NCBI GenBank assembly: GCA_965279085.1
Contig: OZ257149.1
Location: 3,906,001 to 3,970,000 of the forward strand
Length of the DNA stretch: 64,000 bases
Direction: 5' to 3'
Source of the DNA: UBA7672 sp965279085
Lineage (GTDB): Bacteria > Pseudomonadota > Alphaproteobacteria > Caulobacterales > Hyphomonadaceae
The notes beneath the pieces were generated by a model, which saw nothing but the letters and a program-made list of their open reading frames with translations, did not search any database and had not been told where the DNA came from. Positions 8,745-17,773 of the stretch are shown piece after piece. Position numbers and translations under genes: made by a program. Position 1 is the stretch's first letter. Each line of letters begins with the position of its first letter.

Positions 8745-9566
8745 ATGACCAAGACAATCATGCTGATCCACGGCGCCTGGCTGAACTCGCGGAGCTGGGA
8801 AAACTGGAAGACCCGCTTCGAGGCCAGGGGCTATACGGTCGTTGCGCCTGACTGGCCATTCGACCAGGGCGAGCCGGCCGACCTCCGCGCCAATCCCCGT
8901 AAGGAGCTGACCAAGGTCGGCCCGAAGGAAATCGTGGCTCACTACGAGCGCGAGATCCGCAAGCTGCCGGAAGCGCCAATCCTGATCGGCCACTCTGCGG
9001 GCGGCGTGTGGGTGCAGCACCTGCTTGATCGCGGCCTCGGCGTTGCCGGCGTGTCGATCGACCCGGCCCCGACGCCAGGTGTCGGCCTCGGCCTCGACAC
9101 GGCGATCTCGGCTCTGCCGGTGCTCGGCGACCCCTTCAGCGGCGGCAAGGTCAAGCATATGACGAAGAAGTTCTTCGCTACGCGTTTCGCCAACGGCTTG
9201 CCGCGCGACATGGTGGATGCTGCGTACGACCGCTACATCGTGCCGACGGCCGGCAAGGTCTACTGGGATGGCGTGCTCTCGGGTGGCGCGGGCGCAATCA
9301 CCTGGAACAGCAAGACCCGCGCGCCGCTACTGCTCGTTGCCGGTGGCATCGACAAGATCGCCGAGGCTGGCATGACGAAAGCCATCTTCAACAAGCAGAA
9401 GCGCGCCAAATCGCTCACCGAGTTCAAGCTCTACCCGACGCGCTCGCACTGGACCTGCGCCGAACCGGGCTGGGAAGAGGTCGCCGACTTCTCGCTCGAC
9501 TGGGCCGTGAAGAACGCCCGCTCGACCGGAGCGAACGTCACACCGCTCAAAGCCGCCGCAGCCTGA
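8745..9566 (+). CDS. Alpha/beta hydrolase
   Basis: 273 residues. Oxyanion-hole motif LIHGAW near residue 8, nucleophile elbow GHSAGG with Ser84, and a C-terminal His in the SHWTCAEPGW region. No signal peptide, so it is cytosolic. The ATG is preceded by an AGGGGAT stretch. The fold covers esterases, lactonases and haloperoxidase-like enzymes, so the substrate cannot be stated. A second alpha/beta hydrolase of a different subfamily follows after 41 bases and is probably co-transcribed. Confidence 0.85.
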   Translation: MTKTIMLIHGAWLNSRSWENWKTRFEARGYTVVAPDWPFDQGEPADLRANPRKELTKVGPKEIVAHYEREIRKLPEAPILIGHSAGGVWVQHLLDRGLGVAGVSIDPAPTPGVGLGLDTAISALPVLGDPFSGGKVKHMTKKFFATRFANGLPRDMVDAAYDRYIVPTAGKVYWDGVLSGGAGAITWNSKTRAPLLLVAGGIDKIAEAGMTKAIFNKQKRAKSLTEFKLYPTRSHWTCAEPGWEEVADFSLDWAVKNARSTGANVTPLKAAAA

Positions 9567-9607
9567 TCGTCGCAATCCTCGAGCATCATTCCGCCGGGAG
9601 ACCCAGC

Positions 9608-10450
9608 ATGCCCTTTATCACCACGAACGACAAAGCGCAGATCTTCTACAACGACCTCGGCGAGGGTCCGCCCGTGCTGTTCTCCCACGGTTGGCCGCTG
9701 AGCGGCGACGACTGGGAGCGGCAGATGCTGTTCTTGTCCGAGCGCGGCTACCGCGTCATCGCCCACGACCGCCGCAGCCATGGCCGGTCCACGCAGACGT
9801 GGGAAGGCAACCACATGGACCAGTATGCCGATGACCTTTCGGAGCTGATCGAGAAGCTGGACCTGCGCGGTCTCACCATGATCGGCCACTCCACCGGCGG
9901 TGGCGAAGTCGCCCACTATCTCGGCCGTCATGGAACCGGGCGCGTGGCGAAGGCCGTGCTGCTCGGCGCCGTGCCGCCGCTGATGCTCAAGACGCCCGCC
10001 AACCCCGGCGGCCTTCCAATCGACGTCTTCGACGGCATCCGCAAGGGCACGCGCGATGACCGCTCGCAGTTCTACTTCGACCTCACCATCCCGTTCTATG
10101 GCTACAACAGGACAGGCGCGAAGATCTCCGAGGGCGTGCGCCGTTCCTTCTGGCTGCAGGGCATGATGGGCGGTCTCAAGGGCCAGCTCGATTGCATCAA
10201 GCAGTTCTCCGAGGTCGACTACACCAACGACTTGAAGAAGATCGACATCCCGGTTCTCGTAGCCCACGGCGATGACGACCAGATCGTCCCCATCGGCGCG
10301 TCGGCCCTGATGTCGGCAAAGATCCTGAAGAACGCGACGCTGAAGGTTTACAAGGGTGGCTGCCACGGCTTCTCGGCAACCAACGCCGACGAACTCAACG
10401 CCGATCTCTACGCCTTCATCCAGGGACAGCCTGTGGTTGCTGCTGCCTGA
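9608..10450 (+). CDS. Alpha/beta hydrolase, non-heme chloroperoxidase-like
   Basis: 280 residues. HGWPLSGDDWE near the N-terminus, AHDRRSHGRS, nucleophile elbow GHSTGGGE with Ser95, catalytic Asp in HGDDDQIVP and His in GCHGFS are all typical of the cofactor-free haloperoxidase/esterase family. Members often act as esterases or perhydrolases in vivo, and the chloroperoxidase name reflects a side activity. GGGAGA lies just upstream of the ATG. It ends the plus-strand run and is convergent with the PQQ operon. Confidence 0.88.
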   Translation: MPFITTNDKAQIFYNDLGEGPPVLFSHGWPLSGDDWERQMLFLSERGYRVIAHDRRSHGRSTQTWEGNHMDQYADDLSELIEKLDLRGLTMIGHSTGGGEVAHYLGRHGTGRVAKAVLLGAVPPLMLKTPANPGGLPIDVFDGIRKGTRDDRSQFYFDLTIPFYGYNRTGAKISEGVRRSFWLQGMMGGLKGQLDCIKQFSEVDYTNDLKKIDIPVLVAHGDDDQIVPIGASALMSAKILKNATLKVYKGGCHGFSATNADELNADLYAFIQGQPVVAAA

Positions 10451-10464
10451 CCCATACCCGTGAC

Positions 10465-10505
10465 AGGCAGTGTGTGCGCATTTGCGGATTGCGCGCGCAC
10501 TGCCT
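10465..10505. terminator. Stem-loop between convergent genes
   Basis: AGGCAGTGTGTGCGC (10465-10479) pairs with GCGCGCGCACTGCCT (10491-10505) over 15 bp, including two G:T pairs, around an 11-base loop. It lies between two convergent stop codons. No T-run flanks it, so termination strength is uncertain. Confidence 0.45.
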
Positions 10506-10577
10506 ACGCGCTGTGCGGAGAAGCAAATTCAAGCGGATTGGAGAATCGGCGCCGCAAACCGTCCCTTGCGATGCTGC

Positions 10578-11411
10578 TTAGGGAATGACGCGGTCGTCGT
10601 TGATGAAGTCGACGTCCGGGTTCTCGCCCACGAACATCGAGATCATGTCGGCGAACGGATACTGCCCGCCCCAGGCGGGCGCGGTCAGCTTCGGCGTGGG
10701 CAGAAACGCGGCCTTCCAGGACGCATAGTCGTCGAACCACATCTCGGCGACGCGCGGATACTCCTGCGTCTCCGCCACGGTCTGATACATCGCATAGCGC
10801 TTGAGGCCCGGCAGCTTCGCAATCTCCTTGGCGTGGACGTCGCGATACCACTTGTCGCCATCCGCGAGGCTTACGCCGGCCGGATACTTGAGGAACTGGA
10901 TCCAGCGCAGATACGGGATTTCTTTCGGCGGCGTGTTGCCGTTGACGAACATGTCCTGCGGATTGACAGGGATCGTCGCCGTCACGCTCTTGAACAGCTT
11001 GCCAGATTGCCATCCGCCCGGCGGCGGCGTGTAGGAGCCAAGTCCCGCGCCATAGATGTTGTTCGGGCGGCTGTCGCGGAAATCCTGGATGTCGTTGAAC
11101 TGGATTTCCGTCATCCGCCCGTACTGCAGCGGATAGCGCGCTTTCGCTTCGTCCGGCGGCAGATAGCTGCGGAAGGAGATGTAGTTGCGCTGCCACGCCT
11201 TCACCGCGCGGCGAACCTCCTGCGAGTGGAAGGTCATGTAGAACCTGTCGAGAAGCAGCTGGTCCGCCCCCGGCGCCAGGTCGATCAGGATGTAGTGCTT
11301 TACTGCGACATTGTTCCGCTGGGCGGATGCCGGCATCGCCAGCGTCGCCGCGCCCGCAGCAGCCAGCGTCAGCGCCGCGCGGCGCGAGAGCAGGGCCTGT
11401 TGTTCCGACAT
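10578..11411 (-). CDS. Twin-arginine exported EthD-like protein
   Basis: 277 residues from the ATG at 11411, with an AGGAGGG ribosome site upstream. The N-terminus has a twin-arginine-type leader (LLSRRAALTLAAAGA ... ASAQ), so the mature protein is periplasmic. Two similar halves each start with a beta-strand-like segment (KHYILIDLAPGAD; KRYAMYQTVAETQEYP) and contain W/F-rich helices such as SWKAAFLP, consistent with a dimeric alpha-beta barrel of the EthD type. It is the last gene of the TonB receptor/serine hydrolase/PQQ dehydrogenase operon, 11 bases after the quinoprotein. A role in the oxidation pathway is inferred from context only. Confidence 0.7.
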   Translation of the reverse strand: MSEQQALLSRRAALTLAAAGAATLAMPASAQRNNVAVKHYILIDLAPGADQLLLDRFYMTFHSQEVRRAVKAWQRNYISFRSYLPPDEAKARYPLQYGRMTEIQFNDIQDFRDSRPNNIYGAGLGSYTPPPGGWQSGKLFKSVTATIPVNPQDMFVNGNTPPKEIPYLRWIQFLKYPAGVSLADGDKWYRDVHAKEIAKLPGLKRYAMYQTVAETQEYPRVAEMWFDDYASWKAAFLPTPKLTAPAWGGQYPFADMISMFVGENPDVDFINDDRVIP

Positions 11412-11422
11412 CGTCGTCCCTC

Positions 11423-13414
11423 CTATTGCAGCGCCAGCGCAACCAGACGGTGCGGATCCTGGCGTATGCCCATGCCGCACACGATGAACTGCTTGCCGCC
11501 CGCCATGTAGGTCATCGGTGGGCCAATAGTCCAACTCGGCAGCGCGATCTCGTGGATCATCTCGCCGGTCATCTTGTCGTAGGCGCGCAGCACTTTCTTC
11601 CCGAAGCGCGGATCGTGCGGGCCTTCGCCCACGAACAGCAGCGTCCTGGTCAGTAGCGGACCGGCGCGCTGGCGTGATCCGATCCAGCCGAGATTGAAGG
11701 GCTTGAGCTGTGGCGAGTCCGTTGCGCCCGGCCCGTTGGGCTTCATCCAGACATGCTCGCCCGTGTTGAGGTCGATCGCCGTGATGCGGCCATAGGGCGG
11801 CTTGGTGAGCGGCACGCCGTTCGGCCCATCCACTACACGCGCCGCGCCCGCCATCTCCGACGTCTCGTTCGAGCCGGAGATGCGATTGCCGTTCTGGTCG
11901 AGCGCCATGGCGGCGACGGTGTTCTGCGACGGGATGTAGATCAGGCCGGTCTCGGGGTCCGCGGCCACGCCGGTCCAGTTGGCGCCGCCCGTCCATGCGG
12001 GCCGCGTGATCGTCGGCTTGGACGAGTAGGGCGTGTAGAGCGGACCGGCATTGTAGTCCCTGAGAATCTCCTTCGCCTGCGCGTTGAGCTCTGGCGTGAA
12101 GTCGATCAGGTCGGCGTCACTGATGCCGTTTGGTTCGAACGGGTCCGGCTTCGTTGTGAAGGGCTGTGTCGGCGAGGTGCGCTCGCCATTGATCGTGCTT
12201 TGCGGTACGGCCCGCTCCTCGATCGGCCAAACGGGTTTGCCGGTCACGCGGTCGAACACGAACAGCATGCCCTGCTTGGTCGCTTGCGCCACGGCCTTGA
12301 TACGCTGGCCGCCCACGGTCACGTCCAGCAGCGTCGGCGCGCAAGGCAGGTCGTAGTCCCACACATCGTGGTGGACGAACTGGAAGTGCCAGCGCCGCTT
12401 GCCCGTCGCGGCTTCGATGGCGATCAGCGAGTTGCCGAACAGGTTGTCGCCGGGCCGCTTGCCGCCATAGAAGTTGTTCGTCGGACAGCTGCCGGGCAGG
12501 TAGATGAGGCCCAGCTCATCGTCCGCCGTCATCGGCGCCCAGATATTGGTATTGCCGTTCTTTCCCGCGCTGTCGTTCAGCCAGGTGTCGTAACCGAACT
12601 CGCCTTTCTGCGGGGTAGTGCGGAAAGTCCATCTCAGCGCGCCGGTGCGCACGTCGAAGCCGCGTAGATCGCCCGGCGGCATGAGTTCGTCATTGACCTC
12701 GCGGTCGTGGACCCATTGGCCCACGGTCACGACCTCGCCGCAGATCAGCGGCGCGGACATGCCACCCATTACATTCCAGAGCGGTTCGGAGGACTCGACC
12801 TTCCGCTGCAGGCCAACCCTTGTAAGATCGACGATGCCGTTGACGCCAAACCCGGCGACCGGCTTGCCAGTCTTCGCATCGAGCGCGATCAGCTGGTTGT
12901 CGCCCGTGCCGATGAAGATGCGCTTGTCCTCGCCATCGGCCCAATAGGCAACGCCGCGGTGCTGGAAGCCCTTGGACAGCGTGCGCCTGTGCCGCCAGTT
13001 GCCGGAATCATAAACCCACAGCGTCTTGCCGGTCTTCGCATCGATCGCCGCCACCTGGCACATCGCGGTCGAGGTATAGAGCACGCCATCGAGCATGATG
13101 GGCGTCGCCTGGAACTCTCCGGGCGGCAGGCCGGGGTTCGCCTTCAGGATTTCCTGGTCGGGCGACTCCCACGTCCACGCCATCTTGAGCTGCGAGACAT
13201 TGGCCCGATCGATCTGCGTCAGCGGCGAATACTTCGTGCCCAGATTGGTGCCGCCATAGGCCGGCCACTCACCGGCTGCTAACCGCGCCGCCATCTCGTC
13301 CTTGGCGCTTGCTGTATCGACCGAGACGCCTGCGCATGCGGCAAGCCCCAGTACGCTGGCGCCAAGCATCAACTCGCGTCGTGAAAGTCCCGAGCCGTCC
13401 GAACGGTTCGCCAT
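11423..13414 (-). CDS. PQQ-dependent dehydrogenase (quinoprotein), exported
   Basis: 663 residues. The leader SRRELMLGASVLGLAAC combines a twin-arginine-like motif with a lipobox Cys, suggesting a periplasmic, possibly lipid-anchored enzyme. The body is an eight-bladed propeller with repeated tryptophan-docking motifs (for example DAKTGKTLWVYDSG and FDRVTGKPVWPIEE). It has the N-terminal EWPAYGGTNLGTKYSPL signature of the membrane glucose dehydrogenase/inositol-type quinoprotein group. It oxidises an alcohol, sugar or polyol with PQQ and passes electrons to the respiratory chain; the exact substrate is unknown. It is separated from the upstream serine hydrolase by two bases, so the pair is tightly coupled. 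No pqq biosynthesis genes are in the window. Confidence 0.9.
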   Translation of the reverse strand: MANRSDGSGLSRRELMLGASVLGLAACAGVSVDTASAKDEMAARLAAGEWPAYGGTNLGTKYSPLTQIDRANVSQLKMAWTWESPDQEILKANPGLPPGEFQATPIMLDGVLYTSTAMCQVAAIDAKTGKTLWVYDSGNWRHRRTLSKGFQHRGVAYWADGEDKRIFIGTGDNQLIALDAKTGKPVAGFGVNGIVDLTRVGLQRKVESSEPLWNVMGGMSAPLICGEVVTVGQWVHDREVNDELMPPGDLRGFDVRTGALRWTFRTTPQKGEFGYDTWLNDSAGKNGNTNIWAPMTADDELGLIYLPGSCPTNNFYGGKRPGDNLFGNSLIAIEAATGKRRWHFQFVHHDVWDYDLPCAPTLLDVTVGGQRIKAVAQATKQGMLFVFDRVTGKPVWPIEERAVPQSTINGERTSPTQPFTTKPDPFEPNGISDADLIDFTPELNAQAKEILRDYNAGPLYTPYSSKPTITRPAWTGGANWTGVAADPETGLIYIPSQNTVAAMALDQNGNRISGSNETSEMAGAARVVDGPNGVPLTKPPYGRITAIDLNTGEHVWMKPNGPGATDSPQLKPFNLGWIGSRQRAGPLLTRTLLFVGEGPHDPRFGKKVLRAYDKMTGEMIHEIALPSWTIGPPMTYMAGGKQFIVCGMGIRQDPHRLVALALQ

Positions 13415-13416
13415 GT

Positions 13417-14538
13417 TTACTTCCCGGCGTCAGTGGCCTCGTGGACCAGGTCCATGAGCTTCCATGGGTCGAATGTCTCGTTGATCACGGGGCCACCGAC
13501 TTCGCGCTGCATCATGAAGACAGCATAGACGCCCTTGTCGAGGTTGATCCATGGCCGGAAGCCCCATGCGCCGGGACTGCTGACCTGTATGGTGCGCCCG
13601 TCCGCCGCCCGCACATCGACCCATTCGCCAAGTCCGTAGGTTGAGTTGCGCCCCATCCGGTCGTTCGAGGCGCGCACCAGCGGCTGGCCCACGGCCTGGT
13701 CCTTCTGCATCTCGCGGATGGATGCTTCTGACAGCACCCGCTTGCCGTTGCAGACGCCCTTGTTCGCCAGCATTCCCAGGAAGTTGGCATAGTCCCTCAT
13801 CGAGGACCGCGCTCCCGCCGCGAGCATCGGGTTCGCTGTCGGTTTGACCAGCTCCGGCATCGTCCGGCCCGAGCCTGTGCCCGGCGTGCGGATGTAGGTC
13901 GTGTCCGGCATGTCGCAGGGATCGCCGATGCGTTCCTTGAACAGCTGGTTCCAAGGCTTGCCGGTCACCTTCTCCGCGATGGCGCCGACGATCTGCATGG
14001 ACGTCGACGCATAGCGGATGCCCGTGGCAGGTGCGCCAGCCATGTTGCCTTCAGTCTTTGCCGCCTCGTCGGCGTACTGCGCCATGGTGATGTCGTAGTT
14101 CCACAGCTGCCGGTTGCCGACTTCCACGATTCCAGACGTGTGCGAGAACATCTGCCGGATCGTCATGCCAGCCTTGTTGCCCGTGAACTGCGGGAAGTAT
14201 TTCGACACGGGATCGTCGAGCCCGATCTTGCCCTCGTCCACGAGCGTCATCATCACCGCGGCCGACAGCCATTTGCTCGATGATGCGATCGGCACGACGG
14301 TGTCGTCATTATAGGCGCCGAAGTGCTCCTTGTAGACGATTTTCCCATCCTTCGCGACGAACAGCGATGCGCCCGGAAGCCCGAGGCTCTTGTAGCCAGC
14401 ATCCATGTAGGCCGTGACGGTCGAGAAATCATAAGACACGGCGCCCGCCTGTTGAGAGGCGGGCGCCGCAGGCGTCGTGCAACCTGGGAGGCTTGCAACG
14501 AAGATGGCGAAAGCGGCGGACCGAAGCAGGGATGGCAT
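13417..14538 (-). CDS. Serine hydrolase, class C beta-lactamase-like lipoprotein
   Basis: 373 residues. A short leader ends in a lipobox (VASLPGC, Cys20), so it is probably anchored in the periplasm or outer membrane. The SxxK nucleophile motif is S86-S-S-K89, followed by the FSHTSGI segment typical of this fold. RYAS replaces the canonical Y-x-N. Family members are esterases, peptidases or amide hydrolases rather than true beta-lactamases. It lies between the TonB receptor and the PQQ dehydrogenase. A reasonable inference is that it cleaves an imported ester or lactone before oxidation. Confidence 0.85.
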   Translation of the reverse strand: MPSLLRSAAFAIFVASLPGCTTPAAPASQQAGAVSYDFSTVTAYMDAGYKSLGLPGASLFVAKDGKIVYKEHFGAYNDDTVVPIASSSKWLSAAVMMTLVDEGKIGLDDPVSKYFPQFTGNKAGMTIRQMFSHTSGIVEVGNRQLWNYDITMAQYADEAAKTEGNMAGAPATGIRYASTSMQIVGAIAEKVTGKPWNQLFKERIGDPCDMPDTTYIRTPGTGSGRTMPELVKPTANPMLAAGARSSMRDYANFLGMLANKGVCNGKRVLSEASIREMQKDQAVGQPLVRASNDRMGRNSTYGLGEWVDVRAADGRTIQVSSPGAWGFRPWINLDKGVYAVFMMQREVGGPVINETFDPWKLMDLVHEATDAGK

Positions 14539-14564
14539 CTGAAGCGCCTTTCGGGACTGCGGGC

Positions 14565-16904
14565 CTAGTCGAGCGAGCGGCTGCGCCGTTCTTCCGATCC
14601 GAGCGCAATCGCGAAGGTGAGACGGATCTCGCGTGGGTCGCCGTACACCGATCGCAGCGGATCGCGCAGTGTGACGTAGGTTTCGTCCGTGAGGTTACGC
14701 GCCTCCAGCGCCAGCCTGTACTGGCTGTTCTCGACGCCGATCGATCCATTCCAGATATCGATGTCCGCCATGTCGACCAGGTTGTTGATGTTGGTTGTGT
14801 TCGTGAAACCGCCGCGCTGGCCGCGATAGGATGCGGACGTCACGAGACGCCAGTCGTCGAACAGGCGTTTGCGGTGTGTCAGCGTGCCCGTGTAGGTCCA
14901 CTCGGGCGAGCCCTCCACCAGCTTGCCGGCGTACGGACCTGAGTCGATGTCGCCGGTCAGGAAGTTGACCGCGCCATTGTAGTCGAGCCGGCCCCAGCCT
15001 TCGGGCAGGACCGTGTTGCCGAACACCTCGAAATCGACGCCGCGTGTCTTCGCCGAGCCCGCATTGAAGCGGGAGTTGCGTGAAACGCCGTTGAACGTCG
15101 TGTCGATGGTGACGAGCAGGTTGTCGAACTGGTTCTCGAAGGCGGTTACCGTGAAGAACGCATCCAGCACCTCGAACTTGGCGCCCACTTCATAGGCGGT
15201 GTTCTTTTCGGGGTCGTAGGTTGGCGCGATCTGCGGATCGAGGATCGAGTTGGCGTTGAAGCCGCCGGCGCGATAGCCGATCCCCGCCGAAGCGAACACG
15301 CGGAAATTGTCTGTCACCTCATACTTGAGCGAGGCCGACGGCGCCGTCGTGCTGAACTTCTCCTCGAGCACGTTCCGGTTGCGCAGGCAGTCAGGCCGTA
15401 CAGTCTGCGCTTCGACCGGATCGAGATAGACAAGCACGCACGAGGTCGGCCCTGTCGTCGGCCCGCGCACCACGGTGAAGGCGTCCGTATTCTTCTCGGA
15501 ATTGTTGTAGCGAACCGCGGCGTCGAGGGTCAGCGGATCGGTGATCTGCCAGCTGACAGAGGCGAACGCTCCCGTCTGCAGTTCTTCCTCTTTCACGGCC
15601 TGCGAAAGGTTGCCCGTCGGACTCGGGGCCGTGTTGGCAGCCGAGGTCGTGCGGCCATCAAGAATGGTCGCGAACTCTGTCTGACGGCCCTGGATGTTGC
15701 CGCCGACGATGTAGGAGAACGTATCCGAAAACTCGCCAGCGAACCGCACTTCCTGGCTGGTCAGCTCCGTGTGGTCTGTGAACGTGGTCGTGCACGAGCG
15801 TGTGGCGCACGTCGCTAGCAGGTTGGTCTGCGGCGGTGTCGCATAGCCCGGCGCCGTTCGGTCGGTATCTGACTGGAAGTTCGTCGTGCGCTCGCGATAC
15901 AGCGTCGTCGATGTCAGCGTACCAAAATCAGTCTGCCACTCGACCTGGCCGTTGTAGTTGGCGGTCTCGCGCTCGCTCTCGTTCGAGGCGTTCATTGAAT
16001 ACGTGAACGGCCCATCGATATCCGGCGGCGGCACTTCTGCGTTCGGTGCGGAAGGATCGTTCCTTTCGCCGACTTCGCGGATCACGTTGGATGGCGACAG
16101 CTCGTTGGAGCCGTCGGTGACAAGGAAGACCGTGATGTCGTCCGTCGGCGTCCATTCGAGAGCGCCCTTGTAGCCCCAGTATTCCTCGACATCGCCAGCC
16201 TTGCCGTTGAACTGGTTCTTGAAGAAGCCATCGCCCTTGTCGGCCATCTGCACGCCAATGCGCGCGCCAAGCGTATCGGTGAAGGGCATGTTGGCGATGG
16301 CGTCGACGCCGAGCCTTTCGATATCAGGCGACCATGTCGCGCGCACACTGGCGCCTGGCTCCGACTTCGGACGCTGGCTGATCGCCTGCATCACGCCGCC
16401 CACGGCGTTCACGCCATAGAGCGCACCCTGCGGCCCGCGGATGACCTCGACGCGCGCCACGTCAAACAGGTCCTGCCGCGTGAACGTGCGCCCGCCAATG
16501 TTGCCGCCGGTGATCGATGCGCCGTCGCGCAGCACGGCTATCGGCGAATCCACGCCCGCCGTGCGCGCTGTGCCGGCGCCGGCGCCGCGGATGTTGTTCT
16601 CGGCGTTGATGTTGCCGGTATCGACGAACGCCAGGCCGGGGAGGAGATAGGAGAGATCCTTGATGTCCTTGAGGCCGCCTGCGTCCTCGATCTGCTGCGA
16701 CGACAGCCCTGTCACGGCGGCGGGAATGTCCTGCACTTCCTCTTCAACGAGGCGCGCCGTGACGATGACTACATCGCGATCACCCCCATCGGCGGGCGGC
16801 TGGGCGGATGTCGGAGCAGGCGCGGGCTGTGGTGCGGGCGGTTGTGCCGCCGCGCTGCCGGAAATCAGCGCGACCAAAGCCGCGTGTTGCATGAGCTTTT
16901 TCAT
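14565..16904 (-). CDS. TonB-dependent receptor
   Basis: 779 residues, first gene of a four-gene operon. Signal peptide about 1-20, a Pro-rich linker, a TonB-box-like DVVIVTARL (about 44-52), plug domain to about 190 (IPAAVTGLSSQQIEDAGG, RVEVIRGPQGALYG) and a 22-strand barrel ending with LTFAIALGSEE. GGGAGG precedes the ATG by six bases. Downstream genes for a serine hydrolase, a quinoprotein dehydrogenase and an EthD-like protein suggest the imported ligand is an ester or polyol-type carbon source (inference). The promoter region holds a GTCGACAAT element also found before the GntR regulator. Confidence 0.92.
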   Translation of the reverse strand: MKKLMQHAALVALISGSAAAQPPAPQPAPAPTSAQPPADGGDRDVVIVTARLVEEEVQDIPAAVTGLSSQQIEDAGGLKDIKDLSYLLPGLAFVDTGNINAENNIRGAGAGTARTAGVDSPIAVLRDGASITGGNIGGRTFTRQDLFDVARVEVIRGPQGALYGVNAVGGVMQAISQRPKSEPGASVRATWSPDIERLGVDAIANMPFTDTLGARIGVQMADKGDGFFKNQFNGKAGDVEEYWGYKGALEWTPTDDITVFLVTDGSNELSPSNVIREVGERNDPSAPNAEVPPPDIDGPFTYSMNASNESERETANYNGQVEWQTDFGTLTSTTLYRERTTNFQSDTDRTAPGYATPPQTNLLATCATRSCTTTFTDHTELTSQEVRFAGEFSDTFSYIVGGNIQGRQTEFATILDGRTTSAANTAPSPTGNLSQAVKEEELQTGAFASVSWQITDPLTLDAAVRYNNSEKNTDAFTVVRGPTTGPTSCVLVYLDPVEAQTVRPDCLRNRNVLEEKFSTTAPSASLKYEVTDNFRVFASAGIGYRAGGFNANSILDPQIAPTYDPEKNTAYEVGAKFEVLDAFFTVTAFENQFDNLLVTIDTTFNGVSRNSRFNAGSAKTRGVDFEVFGNTVLPEGWGRLDYNGAVNFLTGDIDSGPYAGKLVEGSPEWTYTGTLTHRKRLFDDWRLVTSASYRGQRGGFTNTTNINNLVDMADIDIWNGSIGVENSQYRLALEARNLTDETYVTLRDPLRSVYGDPREIRLTFAIALGSEERRSRSLD

Positions 16905-16973
16905 CTACGCCTCCCACAAAAGCCGGCGAATTCCACGACTCGTCCGGTCTCAAACGCCGATGCGTTTCAGATA

Positions 16974-17001
16974 GTCGACAATTTCAGATTGCCATTGTCA
17001 A
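16974..17001 (-). promoter_or_regulatory. TonB receptor operon promoter with candidate GntR operator
   Basis: On the minus strand TTGACA (17001-16996) is a good -35 hexamer. The element GTCGACAAT (16974-16982, plus orientation) falls about 17-20 bases further on, at the expected -10 position. The same nine bases occur at 17765-17773 before the GntR gene, so a repressor could block both promoters. The exact -10 hexamer is not clear. Confidence 0.5.
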
Positions 17002-17002
17002 G

Positions 17003-17023
17003 AAAAAGATACCGCCCGGTATC
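17003..17023 (-). terminator. Rho-independent terminator of the GntR gene
   Basis: On the minus strand GATACC-GGGC-GGTATC is followed directly by TTTTTC. It starts two bases after the TAA of the GntR gene and lies just upstream of the TonB receptor -35 element. It separates the regulator transcript from the operon. Confidence 0.7.
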
Positions 17024-17025
17024 CT

Positions 17026-17736
17026 TTATGTGCCCGCCGTCTCCGGCAGGTTGGGCAGGATGCGATCGCGGCTGAGGTCAACGATCGCACGCGCGGCCCA
17101 TTCGGCCCGCGCCCCGTCACGTGCTTCTATCGCCGACACCATGACATGGTGGATCTCCATCGACCTGCGCGCAAAGAAGTCTTCCGTCTGCATGAAGCGA
17201 TGCTGCCACATCGCGAGGTTTCCAACATGCGTGAAAACCTCATATGTCTTTGCAGTCGTGCCCCACTTGCCGATGTAGCGTCCCATCTCGAATGACAGCG
17301 CAACGCGTTCCTGCATCGTGACGCCGGGCTTCGAGACCTTGTCGCCGCGCTTCAGAAAGCCCTTTAGTTTGAGCATTTTTTCCACTGGCATGGTTTGCGC
17401 CGCGTGGCGCGCCACGACGCCGTACAGCGCCTCCAGCATGTCGAAAACATGCACGGTCGTCTCGCCGGACAGCTCCACGATCTGCGCGCCGCGCCATGGG
17501 TGCATGTGAACGAAGCCGGCCTTGGCGATATGGCGTAGCGCCTCGCGCACGGGCGAGCGCGAAACACCAAAGCGCTCTGCGATTTCCTGCTCGCGCAGCC
17601 ACGCGCCCGGCGTGTGCTGGAGGGCGATGATCTCGCGGATGAGCCGGTTGGCGATCTCGACGTCCAGCGGCAGCTCGCCGTTGCTCGTCTTAGCCTTCCG
17701 GGCGCTCCGGATCCGCTCGGAAACACGCTTTGTCAT
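17026..17736 (-). CDS. GntR-family regulator (FadR/FCD subgroup)
   Basis: 236 residues from the ATG at 17736. A TTG at 17772 is open too, but it would place the start inside the palindrome TTGTCGACAA (17763-17772), which fits an operator better. The N-terminal winged helix is about 25-90 (EQEIAERFGVSRSPVREALRHIAKAGFVHMHPWRGAQIVEL). The C-terminal helical FCD domain is about 95-225 and normally binds a small organic acid with His/Asp ligands. It is upstream of and parallel to the catabolic operon. It is probably a repressor released by a pathway intermediate (inference). Confidence 0.88.
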   Translation of the reverse strand: MTKRVSERIRSARKAKTSNGELPLDVEIANRLIREIIALQHTPGAWLREQEIAERFGVSRSPVREALRHIAKAGFVHMHPWRGAQIVELSGETTVHVFDMLEALYGVVARHAAQTMPVEKMLKLKGFLKRGDKVSKPGVTMQERVALSFEMGRYIGKWGTTAKTYEVFTHVGNLAMWQHRFMQTEDFFARRSMEIHHVMVSAIEARDGARAEWAARAIVDLSRDRILPNLPETAGT

Positions 17737-17762
17737 CGGATCGTCCGTCCGCTGCTTCCATT

Positions 17763-17773
17763 TTGTCGACAAT
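17763..17773. promoter_or_regulatory. Candidate GntR autoregulatory operator
   Basis: TTGTCGACAA is a perfect 10-bp palindrome whose GTCGACAAT core recurs in the TonB receptor promoter at 16974-16982. It lies 27 bases upstream of the preferred GntR ATG. FCD-type GntR proteins typically bind short T-G-T...A-C-A dyads, which this resembles. Confidence 0.5.

Noticed and set aside
13309..13644. Open frames antisense to the serine hydrolase and PQQ dehydrogenase
   Set aside because: GC-rich DNA gives long antisense frames; these lack ribosome sites and family motifs.
17737..17772. TTG start at 17772 for the GntR regulator
   Set aside because: It lies within the candidate operator palindrome, and the extra 12 residues are not part of the HTH domain.
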